Positions 1-9,618 are shown, numbered from the stretch's first letter. The stretch: DNA of 64,000 nt from Micromussa lordhowensis (GCA_964020085.1 OZ026604.1:21511394-21575393); one strand, 5' to 3'. Made by a program: numbers and translations. The notes: generated from the sequence alone by a model not told the origin.

Positions 1-60
1 CCTGTCAATGGCTGAATGTGTTTTCCAATCAAAGATACCAGCAATTTGTAAATCATGGTG
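1..60. repeat. Left half of dispersed repeat interrupted by the BEL element
   Basis: These bases match 62846-62905 closely (shared 'gctgaatgtgttttccaat' and 'atttgtaaa' followed by 'atggtg'). The right half of the same repeat resumes after the LTR element at 7365. The two halves together reproduce the uninterrupted copy at 62846-63123, so this is the left flank of an insertion site. Confidence 0.8.
56..60. repeat. Target-site duplication of BEL element, left copy (TGGTG)
   Basis: TGGTG immediately precedes the left LTR and recurs at 7365-7369 immediately after the right LTR. A 5-bp duplication is usual for BEL/Pao integrases. The related empty site near 62901-62905 holds a single TGGTG. Confidence 0.85.
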
Positions 61-420
61 TGTAACCGTCGATAGCAAATACTGTTCTGAAGATCAAACG
101 CTCGGCTAAACAAAACTGTTTGTACCTTTAATCGCTTCGTAAGTTTCTCTGTTTACAACGCCCTCCGTTTCCGTTAAACCTTTCCGTGTATAGGACGAGT
201 AAAGACTGTTGACGATAAGATCCTTGAAGTATAACAAGTTCAACACCGTTAAAGTTCGCATAGATCCGTCGAGGCCGTGGCCGAGGTACAACCTTGTCTC
301 GAACAGTGAAACACATACAAGCTTCGAAAAAACAAAAACATGTGACACTTGTCCGAGCGGAAAACTGGTAACTATAGCGCAAAATACCGCTGAACGAAAT
401 CTAATGCGACAGCATTAACA
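61..420 (-). repeat. 3' LTR of BEL element
   Basis: This 360-bp direct repeat matches 7005-7364 at a constant offset of 6,944 bp, and I noticed no mismatch. It has TGTAAC and TTAACA ends on the plus strand, the usual TG...CA termini. The small frames inside it appear in the same places in both copies and are not genes. Confidence 0.92.
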
Positions 421-433
421 TGGCTCCTCTTAA
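421..433 (-). other. Polypurine tract of BEL element
   Basis: On the minus strand the bases just before the 3' LTR read TTAAGAGGAGCCA, a purine-rich stretch in the position where plus-strand DNA synthesis is normally primed. It is assigned from position and composition only. Confidence 0.5.
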
Positions 434-534
434 AATGCTTGTCATTTTAAACAAACAATCACTTGTCCTATCCTTATCTTAACATCGTTCAGTGTCTATT
501 TAATGCTAATTCTTTCAATCACATTGAGTTCTCA

Positions 535-2241
535 CTACGTGGCTCCTCGTGGCTCCTCGTCGGGGATTCCCGGTCTCTCTGTGGTTGACTCTAACAAAAG
601 GACGAGTTTGTTGATAGGCCGATCCAGTAGAGATCCCTTCGAAGTTCGGACAGTCACTGATCTGACCTGACCTTGGTCATCCGGACAAGTAGTGAGTACT
701 TTGGCCAAAGACCACTGATTTCTGCAAGTGTTGCTGTCCTTCAGCAATACCACATCACCTTCAGTGAAGTTTCTACGTTGACGTGTCCACTTGTTTCTCA
801 TCTGTAGGTTCTGCAAGTATTCTTTGCTCCATCTTGACCAAAATTCATTAGCAATGTGTTGAACACGTCTCCAGCGCTGCTTACAATAGACATCTTCCCT
901 TTGAAACTTTCCTGGCGGTGGCAATACGAGCTTTGTTTTGCCAGTGAGAAGGGTACTCGGGGTAAGCGGTAGCGGAGAAAGAGGATCACTCAAGGTGTCC
1001 ACCGTCAGGGGTCGATTGTTCACAACCGCTTCTGCTTCGCACATTAGGGTTCTCAGCGCTTCATCATCCAAACTGTGACCGTGCTCTCTCATTAGGGCTG
1101 CCATAACGTTTCTTGCAGATCTAATTTGTCGTTCCCATACTCCTCCAAAATTACTTGCTGTGGCAGGATTCCTAACCCAGTCGATGTCATGCTTCAGTAG
1201 CTCTGCTTTAATCTGATCATCATCCATTTCTTGGAGCGCCTTCTTCAACTCGTTTTGAGCTCCTACAAAGTTAGTTCCTTGGTCACTGCGTAATTCTCTT
1301 ATGGGCCCTCTTCGACTGATGAACCTCCGTAACGCTTGAAGGAATGAATCTGTGTCCAAGGAGTGCGCTACTTCTATGTGGATGGAACGACTGGCCATAC
1401 ATGTAAACAAGGCCCCATACCTTTTTACTTCTTTCCGCCCTTCCTTCACATACCACGGTCCGAAATAGTCAACAGCACTATAAGTAAACGGTGGCGCAGG
1501 CTGAACGCGTGACTTTGGAAGATCCGCCATTTTTTGCTCTCCTGCACCTCCACGAAGATAGCGGCATGTAACACATTTTGAGATGAAATGCTGGACAGCT
1601 GCGTTCCCATTTATGATCCAGTAACCGTTAGTGCGTAACTCGTTTAAAGTAACACCTCGCCCACTGTGTTGCGTCTTCTCGTGAACATGACGGATAATCA
1701 GCTTGGAAACGTGGCCAGCCTTTGGCAAAATGACAGGGTTTTTAAGACTGTCTGATAAGTTAGCTTTCTTGATCCGTCCTCCAACCCTCAGAACTCGGTT
1801 GCAATCCAAGAATGGATCCAGTGTATGCAGACTGCTGGTTTTCTTCATAGCGACCTTCTTCTCCTTCTCACATTGTCGACTTTCACGCTTTATGTCAGCC
1901 TGGAGCTCCTTTAATGCTTTAATTTCTCTTTCAAAGGCGTCAGCTTGCACTAGTTTGATGACTTCAATTTCAGCTTGCTCCAAGTCATTCACCATAACAG
2001 GCGCGGCAACGGGACAACCTTTACTATCACTACTCCGTCCACTGTTAGGTGCACTCTGAGAAGTTTCTTTCACTGAAGATCTGCTCATTGCTTCATTTAC
2101 GCTCATCTTCAGCCGCTGCTTGTACTTCATACATAACGCAATTCCTGTTTTCAGCCTTTGCCAACTGGAGAATCTTTCTAACCTGCTAAGCATATCCTTC
2201 TTCTCTTCTGCAACAGTAGTATTTACAGTGATCTTCTTCAC
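535..2241 (-). CDS. BEL/Pao integrase and C-terminal Pol region
   Basis: This is a 568-codon frame ending at 535. Its first codon is GTG, so it is the continuation of Pol rather than an independent gene. At roughly residues 187-228 there is an H2C2-type zinc-binding region (HEKTQHSGRG, then CVTCRYLRG). The integrase core follows with catalytic acidic residues in VDYFGP (about residue 258), RSDQGTNF (about 317) and GGVWERQI (about 369), with 49 residues between the second D and the E. The last 130 residues (LTGKTKLVLPPPGKF, then WSLAKVL) match the tail domain (DUF5641 type) seen after integrase in BEL/Pao. The frame overlaps the end of the upstream gag-pol frame by 4 bases in a different phase, which suggests a frameshift in this copy. 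Confidence 0.88.
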   Translation of the reverse strand: MKKITVNTTVAEEKKDMLSRLERFSSWQRLKTGIALCMKYKQRLKMSVNEAMSRSSVKETSQSAPNSGRSSDSKGCPVAAPVMVNDLEQAEIEVIKLVQADAFEREIKALKELQADIKRESRQCEKEKKVAMKKTSSLHTLDPFLDCNRVLRVGGRIKKANLSDSLKNPVILPKAGHVSKLIIRHVHEKTQHSGRGVTLNELRTNGYWIINGNAAVQHFISKCVTCRYLRGGAGEQKMADLPKSRVQPAPPFTYSAVDYFGPWYVKEGRKEVKRYGALFTCMASRSIHIEVAHSLDTDSFLQALRRFISRRGPIRELRSDQGTNFVGAQNELKKALQEMDDDQIKAELLKHDIDWVRNPATASNFGGVWERQIRSARNVMAALMREHGHSLDDEALRTLMCEAEAVVNNRPLTVDTLSDPLSPLPLTPSTLLTGKTKLVLPPPGKFQREDVYCKQRWRRVQHIANEFWSRWSKEYLQNLQMRNKWTRQRRNFTEGDVVLLKDSNTCRNQWSLAKVLTTCPDDQGQVRSVTVRTSKGSLLDRPINKLVLLLESTTERPGIPDEEPRGAT

Positions 2242-5200
2242 TTCTGGGCTGGTAGGGTCGAGCTCAGCTCCCTTTCATATGAATCTTGCTCTGGCCAGTG
2301 GTTTTCACTTTCCCATAAGAAATCTGGGCCTTTGATCCATCGGGATTTCTGCAGAAAGTGTCTTGCATTCAGACCTCGTGAACCTTCATCTGCTGGATTG
2401 GATGCAGACTCTACATAGCGCCACTGCGACGGAGAAGTGTAATCTCTTATCAGCTGCACTCTGTTTGCTACATAAACATGAAATCTTCGGGACTCGTTGT
2501 TGATGAACCCGAGAACTACCTTACTGTCCGTCCAATAAAACTCTTCAATTCTCTCGTAGTCCAATTCGTTCTTCAGTACGTCAGCTACTCTCACTGAAAC
2601 AGCAGCAGCTGCGAGTTCTAGCCTTGGAATGCTGACTGTTTTCCTTGGTGCAACACGTGCCTTGCCTATGACAAAAGAGCAATGTACATGATTGTTGTCA
2701 TCGACTAAACGTAGATATGAGCATTGCCCATATCCAGTTCCTGAAGCATCTGACATATTGTGCAACTGTGCTGAAACAATCTTGCCAAAGTTTGAGGGCT
2801 TGAAACATCTTGGAATGCTGAGTGTTTCTAAGAGGGGCAGTTGACTTCTCCAATTCTCCCAACGGGAAAGGACATCACCTTCGACGGGCTCGTCCCAACT
2901 GCTGCCGTGACAAATTTCTTGCAATATCCGCTTTCCAATAAGGATGACAGGTGCTATGATACCCAAAGGGTCATAGACTGAACTGATAGTTGACAACATT
3001 CCTCTTCGAGTGCAAGGCTGATCCTTCAACTCTATTCGAAACTTGAAGGCATCCGATTCAATGCACCAGTGTACGCCTAACACTCTTTCTATGGGAAGCT
3101 TGTCTTGACCTAAGTCCAGACCCTTAATTTCCTTGGCTCTGTCTTCAGGCAATACTGACATAATCACTCTTCGACTATTGCTGACAAACTTAGTGAGGTT
3201 GAATCCTCCCTTTGCGCACATGTTCTTCACATCATGGATAACCTCTATTGCTTCTTCTTCTGTAGGCAATGATTTCAATAAATCGTCAACATAGAAGTTC
3301 TTCTTGACCGTTTCTGATGCTTTCACACCAAACTCGTTTTCACCATCCTCTGCAGTACACTTGAGGGCAAAGTTAGAACAGCCAGGTGAAGATCCACCTC
3401 CAAAAAGGTGAACTGTCATACAATACTCTTCTGGCTCCTTTGTTAAGATCCCATTATGCCACCATAGAAAGCGAAGGAAATCCTGATCTGCTTTCTTTAC
3501 CTTTACTTGGTAGAACATCTTCTCGATATCTGCCATGAAAGCCACTCTTTCTTCTCTGAATCTTGTCAATACACCAGTTAGTTTGCTAGTCAAATCAGGA
3601 CCTTGAAGAAGATGATCATTCAATGATTCACCGAGGTAACGAGCTGAACAGTCGAAGACCACACGAATGCTACTTGGCTTCTTCGAGTGATATACTCCGT
3701 GATGAGGTAAGTACCATACTTTTCCTTTCTGAGTTGCTAAGTCCTCAGAGTCTATCTTGCGAGCATAACCCTTGTCTATTATGCCAGTCATGAAATCCAC
3801 GTAATCAGCACGGTACTTGTCATTTGATTCAAGTCTCTTCTTTAAACCAATGAGTCTCTGGGCTGCTTGAGGGCGATTATTTGGAAGCTGAACATCTTGT
3901 TCTCTGAATGGGAGTGGCAATTCGTAATGCGAGTCTTCGCGGTGATGAATTCCTTCCTTAGCCTTCCTTAGAAATTCACGATCTTCTTGAGACATAGCCA
4001 TTCCATTTTCCCTTTCAGAAAAGTCCAGTTCGAACATTCGCCCAACAACTTGAGGCGTTAACTGTTCCTTGACGCTTCTCTCAACTACGATGTACCCACT
4101 AGCTTCATCAACGGCACTGGGTTCGTGAATCCGAATTCTGTGACACTGCACTGCACCATTACCTTCACGTTTAATTGGACCATTAATGTGCCATCCTAAT
4201 AGTGAACGAACAGCATACGGGTCGTTCTGTTTACCATGAATAACCTCTCTTGGCCGTACTGCTCTAGGGCAGTTAAGTCCAATCAGAGCTCCAATCTCTA
4301 CATCTTCCATGTACGGTGGTATGTCCTTGACGACTCTCTGCAAATGTGGCCATCTACTAGCGGCTTCCGGTCTGGGAATTTCATCTCGGTCGGCTGGAAT
4401 ATGTTGCCTAACATAGGCTCTGGGCATGTCTAGGTGTACATCATTTTCAGTGAAGTGGGCTGCGACCAATCCTTCGACTGCCTTCGTTTCAATTTCTTGT
4501 GTGCCATGCATGGTGGTTAACAATAACTTCGTTTCAGTACCTTCAATGCCAAGTCTTTTCAACGACTGTTCTTTTACAAAGGTTCCACCACTCGCATTAT
4601 CGAGGAGAGCATAGACTATGATCTTGTGTACAGGATTGTCCTTATGATACAGCCAAATAGGAACTATGCCCATGCTGACTGGAACATCACCAGCTTCTGT
4701 TACATTACAAACAGTGTTGTAAGCATTAATGACTTGACCATCATCTTTCCTCTCATTAACCTCCGTCCCTTTACGTTCGCCAATCTCAACTTCGGTTTTC
4801 GATCCATCTTGTTTCCAGCTGTGATCATGAAGGGATGTTGGATGCTTCTTATGGCATGTCAGACAAGATTTTCTACTCTTACAGAGCTTTGCGATGTGCT
4901 CAGAGCTATAACATCCAAAACATAAACCTTTCTCTTTAACAAAGTTCCTCCTTTCCGTTAATGGCTTCTTCAGAAACTCAGAGCACTCATCTAGATCGTG
5001 TGGTTTGGAACACAAGGTACAGCTGCGGAAACGAGGATTTCTCGTGCTTCCATCTGGTTTTGACATATTTGTCCCAAAGCTTGAACCTTTCTCTCTCTTG
5101 AATCTTCGATCTCTTAATCTGCAGAATTTTGCATCTCCATCCTTTGATCTCACCACTGTTTCTTCGGAATAGATTGGATCCGTAGCTAAATCAGCTTGTT

Positions 5201-6974
5201 CAGACACGAACTGGCAGAAATCATTGAAACTGGCCATCCGCTCTGAGGCATTTCTGATTTTACTCACTCTTTCAGTCCACTTACTGCGAAGGTGTCTCGG
5301 TAACTTCTCCCATAATTGACGAAGAACATTAGCAGTGTTCAAGTCATTCATGTAAGCCATGCTTGACATTGCATTTCTCGCCTGTTCAAGAACAATAGAG
5401 AACTCTTGTAATCCTGTACCATCATTTGGTTTTACCGAAGGCCAATTCGATATTTTGGAGAGGTATGCACTTGCAATTTTGTAAGGATCTCCAAAATGCT
5501 TCTTCAGTAGTCGTCTAGCTTCTTGGTAGGAATTTCCATCTTTCCTTTGCAAACAGCCCTTGATCAGTTCCTTTGCTTTGCCATTCGTATACTGATCCAG
5601 ATAATACAATCGCTCCATAGAGTTCTCAACCTTCGATTCTATGAGAGTCTCGAAGGCCGTTATGAATGCCGGGTACGCCATGACATCTCCGGAGAAAGTG
5701 GGAGGCTTGTGAGATGGTAATTCACTTCTAGCTTGCTGTGCAACTATCATTTCTGACAGTTCCGTTTGTTTCTTTTGGACATTTAGGAACTCTTGATATG
5801 TACTTTCATTGACACCAGAACTTAAATTTCTTCTAGAGAGGTTTGGACTTACTGATGGGTTGTATAAATGCTTAGAGACAACAGGTACGGCAGGTTCTTC
5901 TGTCTTTGCGAACAAATTTCCAGGAATGAAGGGTTGAGCACTTGGATTCATACCAAAGGTTGTAAATGCAGGACTACTTGAGATAGGTGTAATCGAGGGT
6001 GTAACCTTGGGAACCGTACTAACAGAATTCACAACAGCTGGCCCTTGCTGATCCTTAGAGATAACATCACTTACAGATGCAACTGGCAATGTAGCTTGAC
6101 TACTAGAAATGGCTTGAGAAGAGATGGGCGTGGAGGTGCTTTGTCCCTTCATTTTTTCAAGATAATCGTTCATGCCATCAATGTTTTGCTCCAATTCAAA
6201 CTGCTCATACAATCTTTCTTCTACTTTAGCCTGTGCAATTTCCTGTCTAAGCTCAAGCTCTTCAGTAGCCATCCTAAGTGCTTGCCTCTCTTTCAGGAAT
6301 ACTGCTTTAACTTCTAAGGCGGCGGCCTTAGCCTTAGCTTCAATTAACTTTGTCTTTGAAGAACATGAGGAAGTGGCAGAATGCTTGGAACGATTAGACA
6401 ATCGTGATCGTACTGAACCAACTTCTTCATCATTGTATTGCCTGTTTGCTTGATTTAAGAATTCAATAACACTTTGCTTTAAGGTAAACACATCTTTATC
6501 ATGAATACCAAACCATTCATGAGCCTCTTCAATCTCATATTCATCTGTCAAAGCATTTACGTAACGCTCGTGTGCTTCCTGCAGCTTTATGAATAGCTCA
6601 TCTAACTTCTGCGATTTTACTTTCACTAGTTCAACATTCTTCCAACTGAATAACAGTGGTCGAATTTTGTTCATTTGTTTAGTTACATTAGACAAAGCAT
6701 TCCTTCGGTTATCTTTAAATCTTTGAACTTCAAATTCCCTACCCTTTCCAGTGGGAATCCTTTTCCGGGTGTCAGCTCCGATTGCTTCCTTTTCTTCGAC
6801 TTCGGTATCTTCAATGGTGTGCAGCGGTGAAATCGCACGTGGCGAACGTTCCGGTGACGTTTCGAGCAACTCGAAATCTGCGAGTTCCTTTTCCATTCCA
6901 AATTCGCCCAGAACATTATCCCTCCGTAGATCATCCACAAATGCAGCACTCTTTCGTTGTAATTCGCCATCCAT
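2238..6974 (-). CDS. BEL/Pao Gag-protease-reverse transcriptase-RNase H polyprotein
   Basis: I place the start at ATG 6974 (MDGELQRK), two codons inside the longest open frame, which itself lacks an upstream ATG. A coiled-coil, charged N-terminal half precedes a DUF1759-type gag region (about residues 420-560, PPTFSGD). Zinc knuckles follow (CTLCSKPHDLDEC near 650, CFGCYSSEHIAKLC near 690). The retropepsin-like motif LLDNASGGTF lies near 791. The RT has FMADIEKMFYQ (about 1146), a GGGSSPGCSNFAL segment and the catalytic YVDD (about 1228). The RNase H-like A17 region has SDASG (about 1408), RLELAAA and WTDSKVVLGF (about 1480). The frame terminates at 2238 just after the RNase H region, whereas BEL elements usually continue into integrase. 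A tandem pentamer AGCTC AGCTC lies at 2261-2270, close to where the phases diverge. Confidence 0.9.
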   Translation of the reverse strand: MDGELQRKSAAFVDDLRRDNVLGEFGMEKELADFELLETSPERSPRAISPLHTIEDTEVEEKEAIGADTRKRIPTGKGREFEVQRFKDNRRNALSNVTKQMNKIRPLLFSWKNVELVKVKSQKLDELFIKLQEAHERYVNALTDEYEIEEAHEWFGIHDKDVFTLKQSVIEFLNQANRQYNDEEVGSVRSRLSNRSKHSATSSCSSKTKLIEAKAKAAALEVKAVFLKERQALRMATEELELRQEIAQAKVEERLYEQFELEQNIDGMNDYLEKMKGQSTSTPISSQAISSSQATLPVASVSDVISKDQQGPAVVNSVSTVPKVTPSITPISSSPAFTTFGMNPSAQPFIPGNLFAKTEEPAVPVVSKHLYNPSVSPNLSRRNLSSGVNESTYQEFLNVQKKQTELSEMIVAQQARSELPSHKPPTFSGDVMAYPAFITAFETLIESKVENSMERLYYLDQYTNGKAKELIKGCLQRKDGNSYQEARRLLKKHFGDPYKIASAYLSKISNWPSVKPNDGTGLQEFSIVLEQARNAMSSMAYMNDLNTANVLRQLWEKLPRHLRSKWTERVSKIRNASERMASFNDFCQFVSEQADLATDPIYSEETVVRSKDGDAKFCRLRDRRFKREKGSSFGTNMSKPDGSTRNPRFRSCTLCSKPHDLDECSEFLKKPLTERRNFVKEKGLCFGCYSSEHIAKLCKSRKSCLTCHKKHPTSLHDHSWKQDGSKTEVEIGERKGTEVNERKDDGQVINAYNTVCNVTEAGDVPVSMGIVPIWLYHKDNPVHKIIVYALLDNASGGTFVKEQSLKRLGIEGTETKLLLTTMHGTQEIETKAVEGLVAAHFTENDVHLDMPRAYVRQHIPADRDEIPRPEAASRWPHLQRVVKDIPPYMEDVEIGALIGLNCPRAVRPREVIHGKQNDPYAVRSLLGWHINGPIKREGNGAVQCHRIRIHEPSAVDEASGYIVVERSVKEQLTPQVVGRMFELDFSERENGMAMSQEDREFLRKAKEGIHHREDSHYELPLPFREQDVQLPNNRPQAAQRLIGLKKRLESNDKYRADYVDFMTGIIDKGYARKIDSEDLATQKGKVWYLPHHGVYHSKKPSSIRVVFDCSARYLGESLNDHLLQGPDLTSKLTGVLTRFREERVAFMADIEKMFYQVKVKKADQDFLRFLWWHNGILTKEPEEYCMTVHLFGGGSSPGCSNFALKCTAEDGENEFGVKASETVKKNFYVDDLLKSLPTEEEAIEVIHDVKNMCAKGGFNLTKFVSNSRRVIMSVLPEDRAKEIKGLDLGQDKLPIERVLGVHWCIESDAFKFRIELKDQPCTRRGMLSTISSVYDPLGIIAPVILIGKRILQEICHGSSWDEPVEGDVLSRWENWRSQLPLLETLSIPRCFKPSNFGKIVSAQLHNMSDASGTGYGQCSYLRLVDDNNHVHCSFVIGKARVAPRKTVSIPRLELAAAAVSVRVADVLKNELDYERIEEFYWTDSKVVLGFINNESRRFHVYVANRVQLIRDYTSPSQWRYVESASNPADEGSRGLNARHFLQKSRWIKGPDFLWESENHWPEQDSYERELSSTLPAQK

Positions 6975-7004
6975 AACCAATGTTTACCATTCATAAGGTT
7001 GTAC

Positions 7005-7364
7005 TGTAACCGTCGATAGCAAATACTGTTCTGAAGATCAAACGCTCGGCTAAACAAAACTGTTTGTACCTTTAATCGCTTCGTAAGTTTCTCTGTTTAC
7101 AACGCCCTCCGTTTCCGTTAAACCTTTCCGTGTATAGGACGAGTAAAGACTGTTGACGATAAGATCCTTGAAGTATAACAAGTTCAACACCGTTAAAGTT
7201 CGCATAGATCCGTCGAGGCCGTGGCCGAGGTACAACCTTGTCTCGAACAGTGAAACACATACAAGCTTCGAAAAAACAAAAACATGTGACACTTGTCCGA
7301 GCGGAAAACTGGTAACTATAGCGCAAAATACCGCTGAACGAAATCTAATGCGACAGCATTAACA
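7005..7364 (-). repeat. 5' LTR of BEL element
   Basis: This is the second copy of the 360-bp LTR. It would hold the promoter for the minus-strand transcript. The gag ATG lies only 31 bp inside it. Confidence 0.92.
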
Positions 7365-7369
7365 TGGTG
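7365..7369. repeat. Target-site duplication of BEL element, right copy (TGGTG)
   Basis: It is the partner of 56-60. It directly abuts the TTAACA end of the right LTR. Confidence 0.85.
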
Positions 7370-7585
7370 TAATCCTCTTAAAAAGTCCAAAGTTTTGTTT
7401 TTAACAATAAGTGAACAACCTTGAATTTCCGCGGTATTTTCTGTGTTCCCTATCTTTGTTGTGATACTTTATTGTAAATTCAGTCGTTAATTTCGTTATG
7501 ATGGAATTATCGAGAGAGTTGAACCTACAACAGGACATTAATAAACTTGTTTTGCTCTCAATATTTTATATCTTTTAAGTGGGCT
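7365..7585. repeat. Right half of dispersed repeat interrupted by the BEL element
   Basis: It is collinear with 62901-63123: shared 'aaaaagtccaaagttttgtt', 'aataagtgaacaacctt', 'atttccgcggtatttt' and 'gagagagttgaacctac'. Similarity stops at about 7585/63123 after 'gggctcgtg'. No coding capacity was recognised in it. Confidence 0.8.
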
Positions 7586-8792
7586 CGTGGTTATGTTTAT
7601 CTGGAATTATATAATAACCCAGGTTATTCTCGCATTTTGATTGGTTCTCGCCTATGATCTATTAGAGGACAGATGCACGATTGACGTCATCATTACAAAG
7701 TTTTTCCCTCCGTGTTTTAAAATGGCGGAAAGTTTTGAGAATTTAGATAATATTTTACGTGACTGGGCAAAAGATATGTACAAAAAAGTCTTGCCGAGGC
7801 ATTGAACAGGTACGAGAAACATAGTCTAGCAGGAAAAGAAAGATAAAGCCTTTTTTCTTAGGGAAAGTGGCTCCGAAAAAATACTCGAGCAGTCGGCAGT
7901 CGAGCGAGACTAAGCCAAACACATAATTAACTATGGTCTTGGTAAGCCGAAAACCTTTGCTTTATCTCGAATTTAACAAACCCAACAAACACAAAGTTTA
8001 TGCGTGAGATTAATTCATTTAATAAATTCAACTTTTCTCAGTCTCAAAATAATTGTTGACACACTGACTGATGTCGGGAATTGCGAAACATCAAACATCA
8101 AAATAAACATATAAACCTTGCTTTCCGATGCGAATGTTCCAGTCCGTTTCAAGGCACAGCAGCGAGCAAAGTACAGCTCACTACAGCTCACGGCCAACTG
8201 TATTGCAGCTAAAAGGTGTCTCCGACACTATTTCAAACTGATTTGAGAATCACTGACCACAGAGGACACAAATTTCCACCGTCACTGACGCTCCTTTCCG
8301 TTCAAAACTTGAATCGAATGGCCTCCGGGTTGACCGCAATGGCAAGTTTTCCGAGCGTATTTTTTCAACTCCTGCAATATTCAAGGCAACATCCAAGCTG
8401 TTCGGCTCACTGGGCTGCTCTGATGACAAAAACTGACTTGACTTGCCCGGCATTTTCTTTAAGATTTTTAGATTTTCGCAGTTCAATTCTGCGAAGCGAC
8501 GCTCGAGTCAAGTTTGACAGTGGCGTGATTTTTCTCGACCAATCACAATTCTTTGCTACGCATAGCAACCAATGAAATTGTTTCATTTTGTATATCATAG
8601 ATCACGTCAAATGGCTTTTTTCGTGCAAAGGCGGGGCAAAAGGCCGGCTTTCGCGTTATGTTTATTTAGAAACAAAAACGGCTTTTCGTTATTATATAAA
8701 ACAAATAGATTCCATGTTGCCGTGCGTCTGATTCAGTAATAGATCACAGAAGACGTCAAAATGTGGTAAGAACATCAGTGACACACTCGGCT
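7586..8792. other. Unassigned non-coding stretch before the sequence gap
   Basis: There is no recognisable gene. It contains a short frame at 7722-7805 (listed separately), TGACGTCA-type sites, and scattered motifs in opposite orientation ('attatataataac' at 7607-7618 and 'gttattatataa' near 8689-8699; 'gatctatta' near 7658 with a related inverted segment near 8735). The opposed motifs are not collinear, so I do not call a terminal inverted repeat. It is probably degraded transposon sequence. Confidence 0.4.
7722..7805 (+). other. Short ATG frame, 27 residues, no known function
   Basis: An ATG in a reasonable context (aaaATGG) opens a 27-residue frame starting MAESFENLDNILRDWAKD and ending at TGA 7803-7805. 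The acidic/amphipathic composition looks protein-like and could be the start of a decayed transposon ORF. I recognise no family, and a first exon cannot be excluded. Confidence 0.2.
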
Positions 8793-8992
8793 NNNNNNNN
8801 NNNNNNNNNNNNNNNNNNNNNNNNNNNNNNNNNNNNNNNNNNNNNNNNNNNNNNNNNNNNNNNNNNNNNNNNNNNNNNNNNNNNNNNNNNNNNNNNNNNN
8901 NNNNNNNNNNNNNNNNNNNNNNNNNNNNNNNNNNNNNNNNNNNNNNNNNNNNNNNNNNNNNNNNNNNNNNNNNNNNNNNNNNNNNNNNNNNN
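8793..8992. other. Assembly gap (200 N)
   Basis: There are exactly 200 unknown bases, which suggests a placeholder rather than a measured length. The gap removes the upstream part of the Penelope-like element, so protein frames crossing it are not meaningful. Confidence 0.98.
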
Positions 8993-9368
8993 TAATGGAT
9001 CGCTTGGGTCCCGACAATTTCTCAAATCCATTAAGATCACAGATCAATTTACCTGTACCTCAGCCAATGTCATCTACTGTATAACTTGCACTCTTTGCAA
9101 AAAGTTATATATCGGCGAAACAGGTAGACGACTAGGCGACCGTTTCCGAGAACACCTTCGCGACGTAGAGAAAGACGATAAAGACGCTTCTAAACCGGTT
9201 GCTAGACACTTTAATATGCCGAATCATTCTAAGCAACATATGGCAGTCTGCGGCCTCTCCCTACATCAAGGAGGCACAGAAAGCCGTAAAACTCTTGAAC
9301 AAAGATTTATTTTTCAAATCGGCACTCTTAATCCTCACGGTATCAACGAACGCTTTTCATTCAACTAA
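8993..9368 (+). CDS. Penelope-like element C-terminal GIY-YIG endonuclease (partial)
   Basis: The open frame leaves the gap and ends at TAA 9366-9368, giving about 124 residues. After a cysteine-containing linker (FTCTSANVIYC) it shows the GIY-YIG fold landmarks: VIYCITC for the GIY strand, KLYIGETGRR for the YIG strand with the conserved Arg, FREHLRD, and a downstream glutamate in TLEQRFIFQIGTL. The arrangement, ending GINERFSFN, is that of the nuclease domain at the C-terminus of Penelope-like retroelements, where it nicks the target DNA. The reverse transcriptase would lie in or before the gap and is not visible. The frame is intact here. Confidence 0.8.
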
Positions 9369-9569
9369 TTCATTCTGTTGTTTTTCACGTTGCCAGGCAC
9401 CAACCAATAGCGTAGCTCCACATTTCTGTATATAAACCACACACAACTCACAATTCCTTGATTCGCTCCGACGAAGGGCTAACGCTCGAAACGTCAGCTT
9501 CCGAATCTCTTTACGGTGGACAATTCACATTATCAACCCAGTTGAATAAAACCAAATTATCTTGCAATA

Positions 9570-9606
<37 letters not shown>

Positions 9607-9618
9607 TGCCCCCTTTAT
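9369..9618 (+). mobile_element. 3' tail of Penelope-like element
   Basis: This follows the endonuclease stop. It contains a TATA-like 'tatataaa' around 9430, a hammerhead-like motif (9466-9498) and a tail 'tttagaaacttgccccc' that runs straight into the first unit of the tandem array at 9618/9619. A second, degraded copy of part of this tail lies at 52008-52111 (shared 'aattcacattatcaac' and 'aaaaccaaatta'), which supports it being part of a dispersed element. Confidence 0.6.
9466..9498 (+). ncRNA. Hammerhead-ribozyme-like motif of the Penelope-like element
   Basis: It reads C-CGACGA, then a four-base-pair hairpin GGGC-taac-GCTC, then GAAACGTC. That is the order of the hammerhead core: box CUGANGA, stem II, box GAAA, cleavage triplet GUC after a very short stem III. 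Hammerhead motifs of this compact type are known in Penelope-like elements. Here the second core base is C instead of U, so this copy may be inactive. Confidence 0.45.

Larger units (their letters stand above)
61..7364 (-). mobile_element. Full-length BEL/Pao LTR retrotransposon
   Basis: The element is about 7.3 kb and is bounded by two LTRs of 360 bp that look identical and have TGT...ACA ends. It is flanked by the 5-bp duplication TGGTG. Read on the minus strand the order is 5' LTR (7005-7364), a leader of only about 30 bp, gag-protease-RT-RNase H (6974-2238), integrase (2241-535), a purine-rich tract and the 3' LTR (420-61). The domain set (DUF1759-type gag, DUF1758-type protease, RT with YVDD, A17-type RNase H region, H2C2 and DDE integrase with a C-terminal tail) is that of BEL/Pao. 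The identical LTRs indicate a recent insertion. The coding region is split between two frames near 2240-2270, so this copy is probably not autonomous unless frameshifting occurs. I could not assign a tRNA primer-binding site with confidence. Confidence 0.92.

Noticed and set aside
106..418. Open frames of 69-84 codons in the LTRs (and their copies at 7050-7362)
   Set aside because: They overlap on both strands, repeat identically in both LTRs and have no known domain.
8216..8598. Protein frames of 63-119 codons before the gap
   Set aside because: Overlapping on both strands, no family match, and basic/low-quality composition.
8756..9047. Frames crossing the N run
   Set aside because: The N bases have no sequence, so continuity is artificial; only the part from 8993 is usable.
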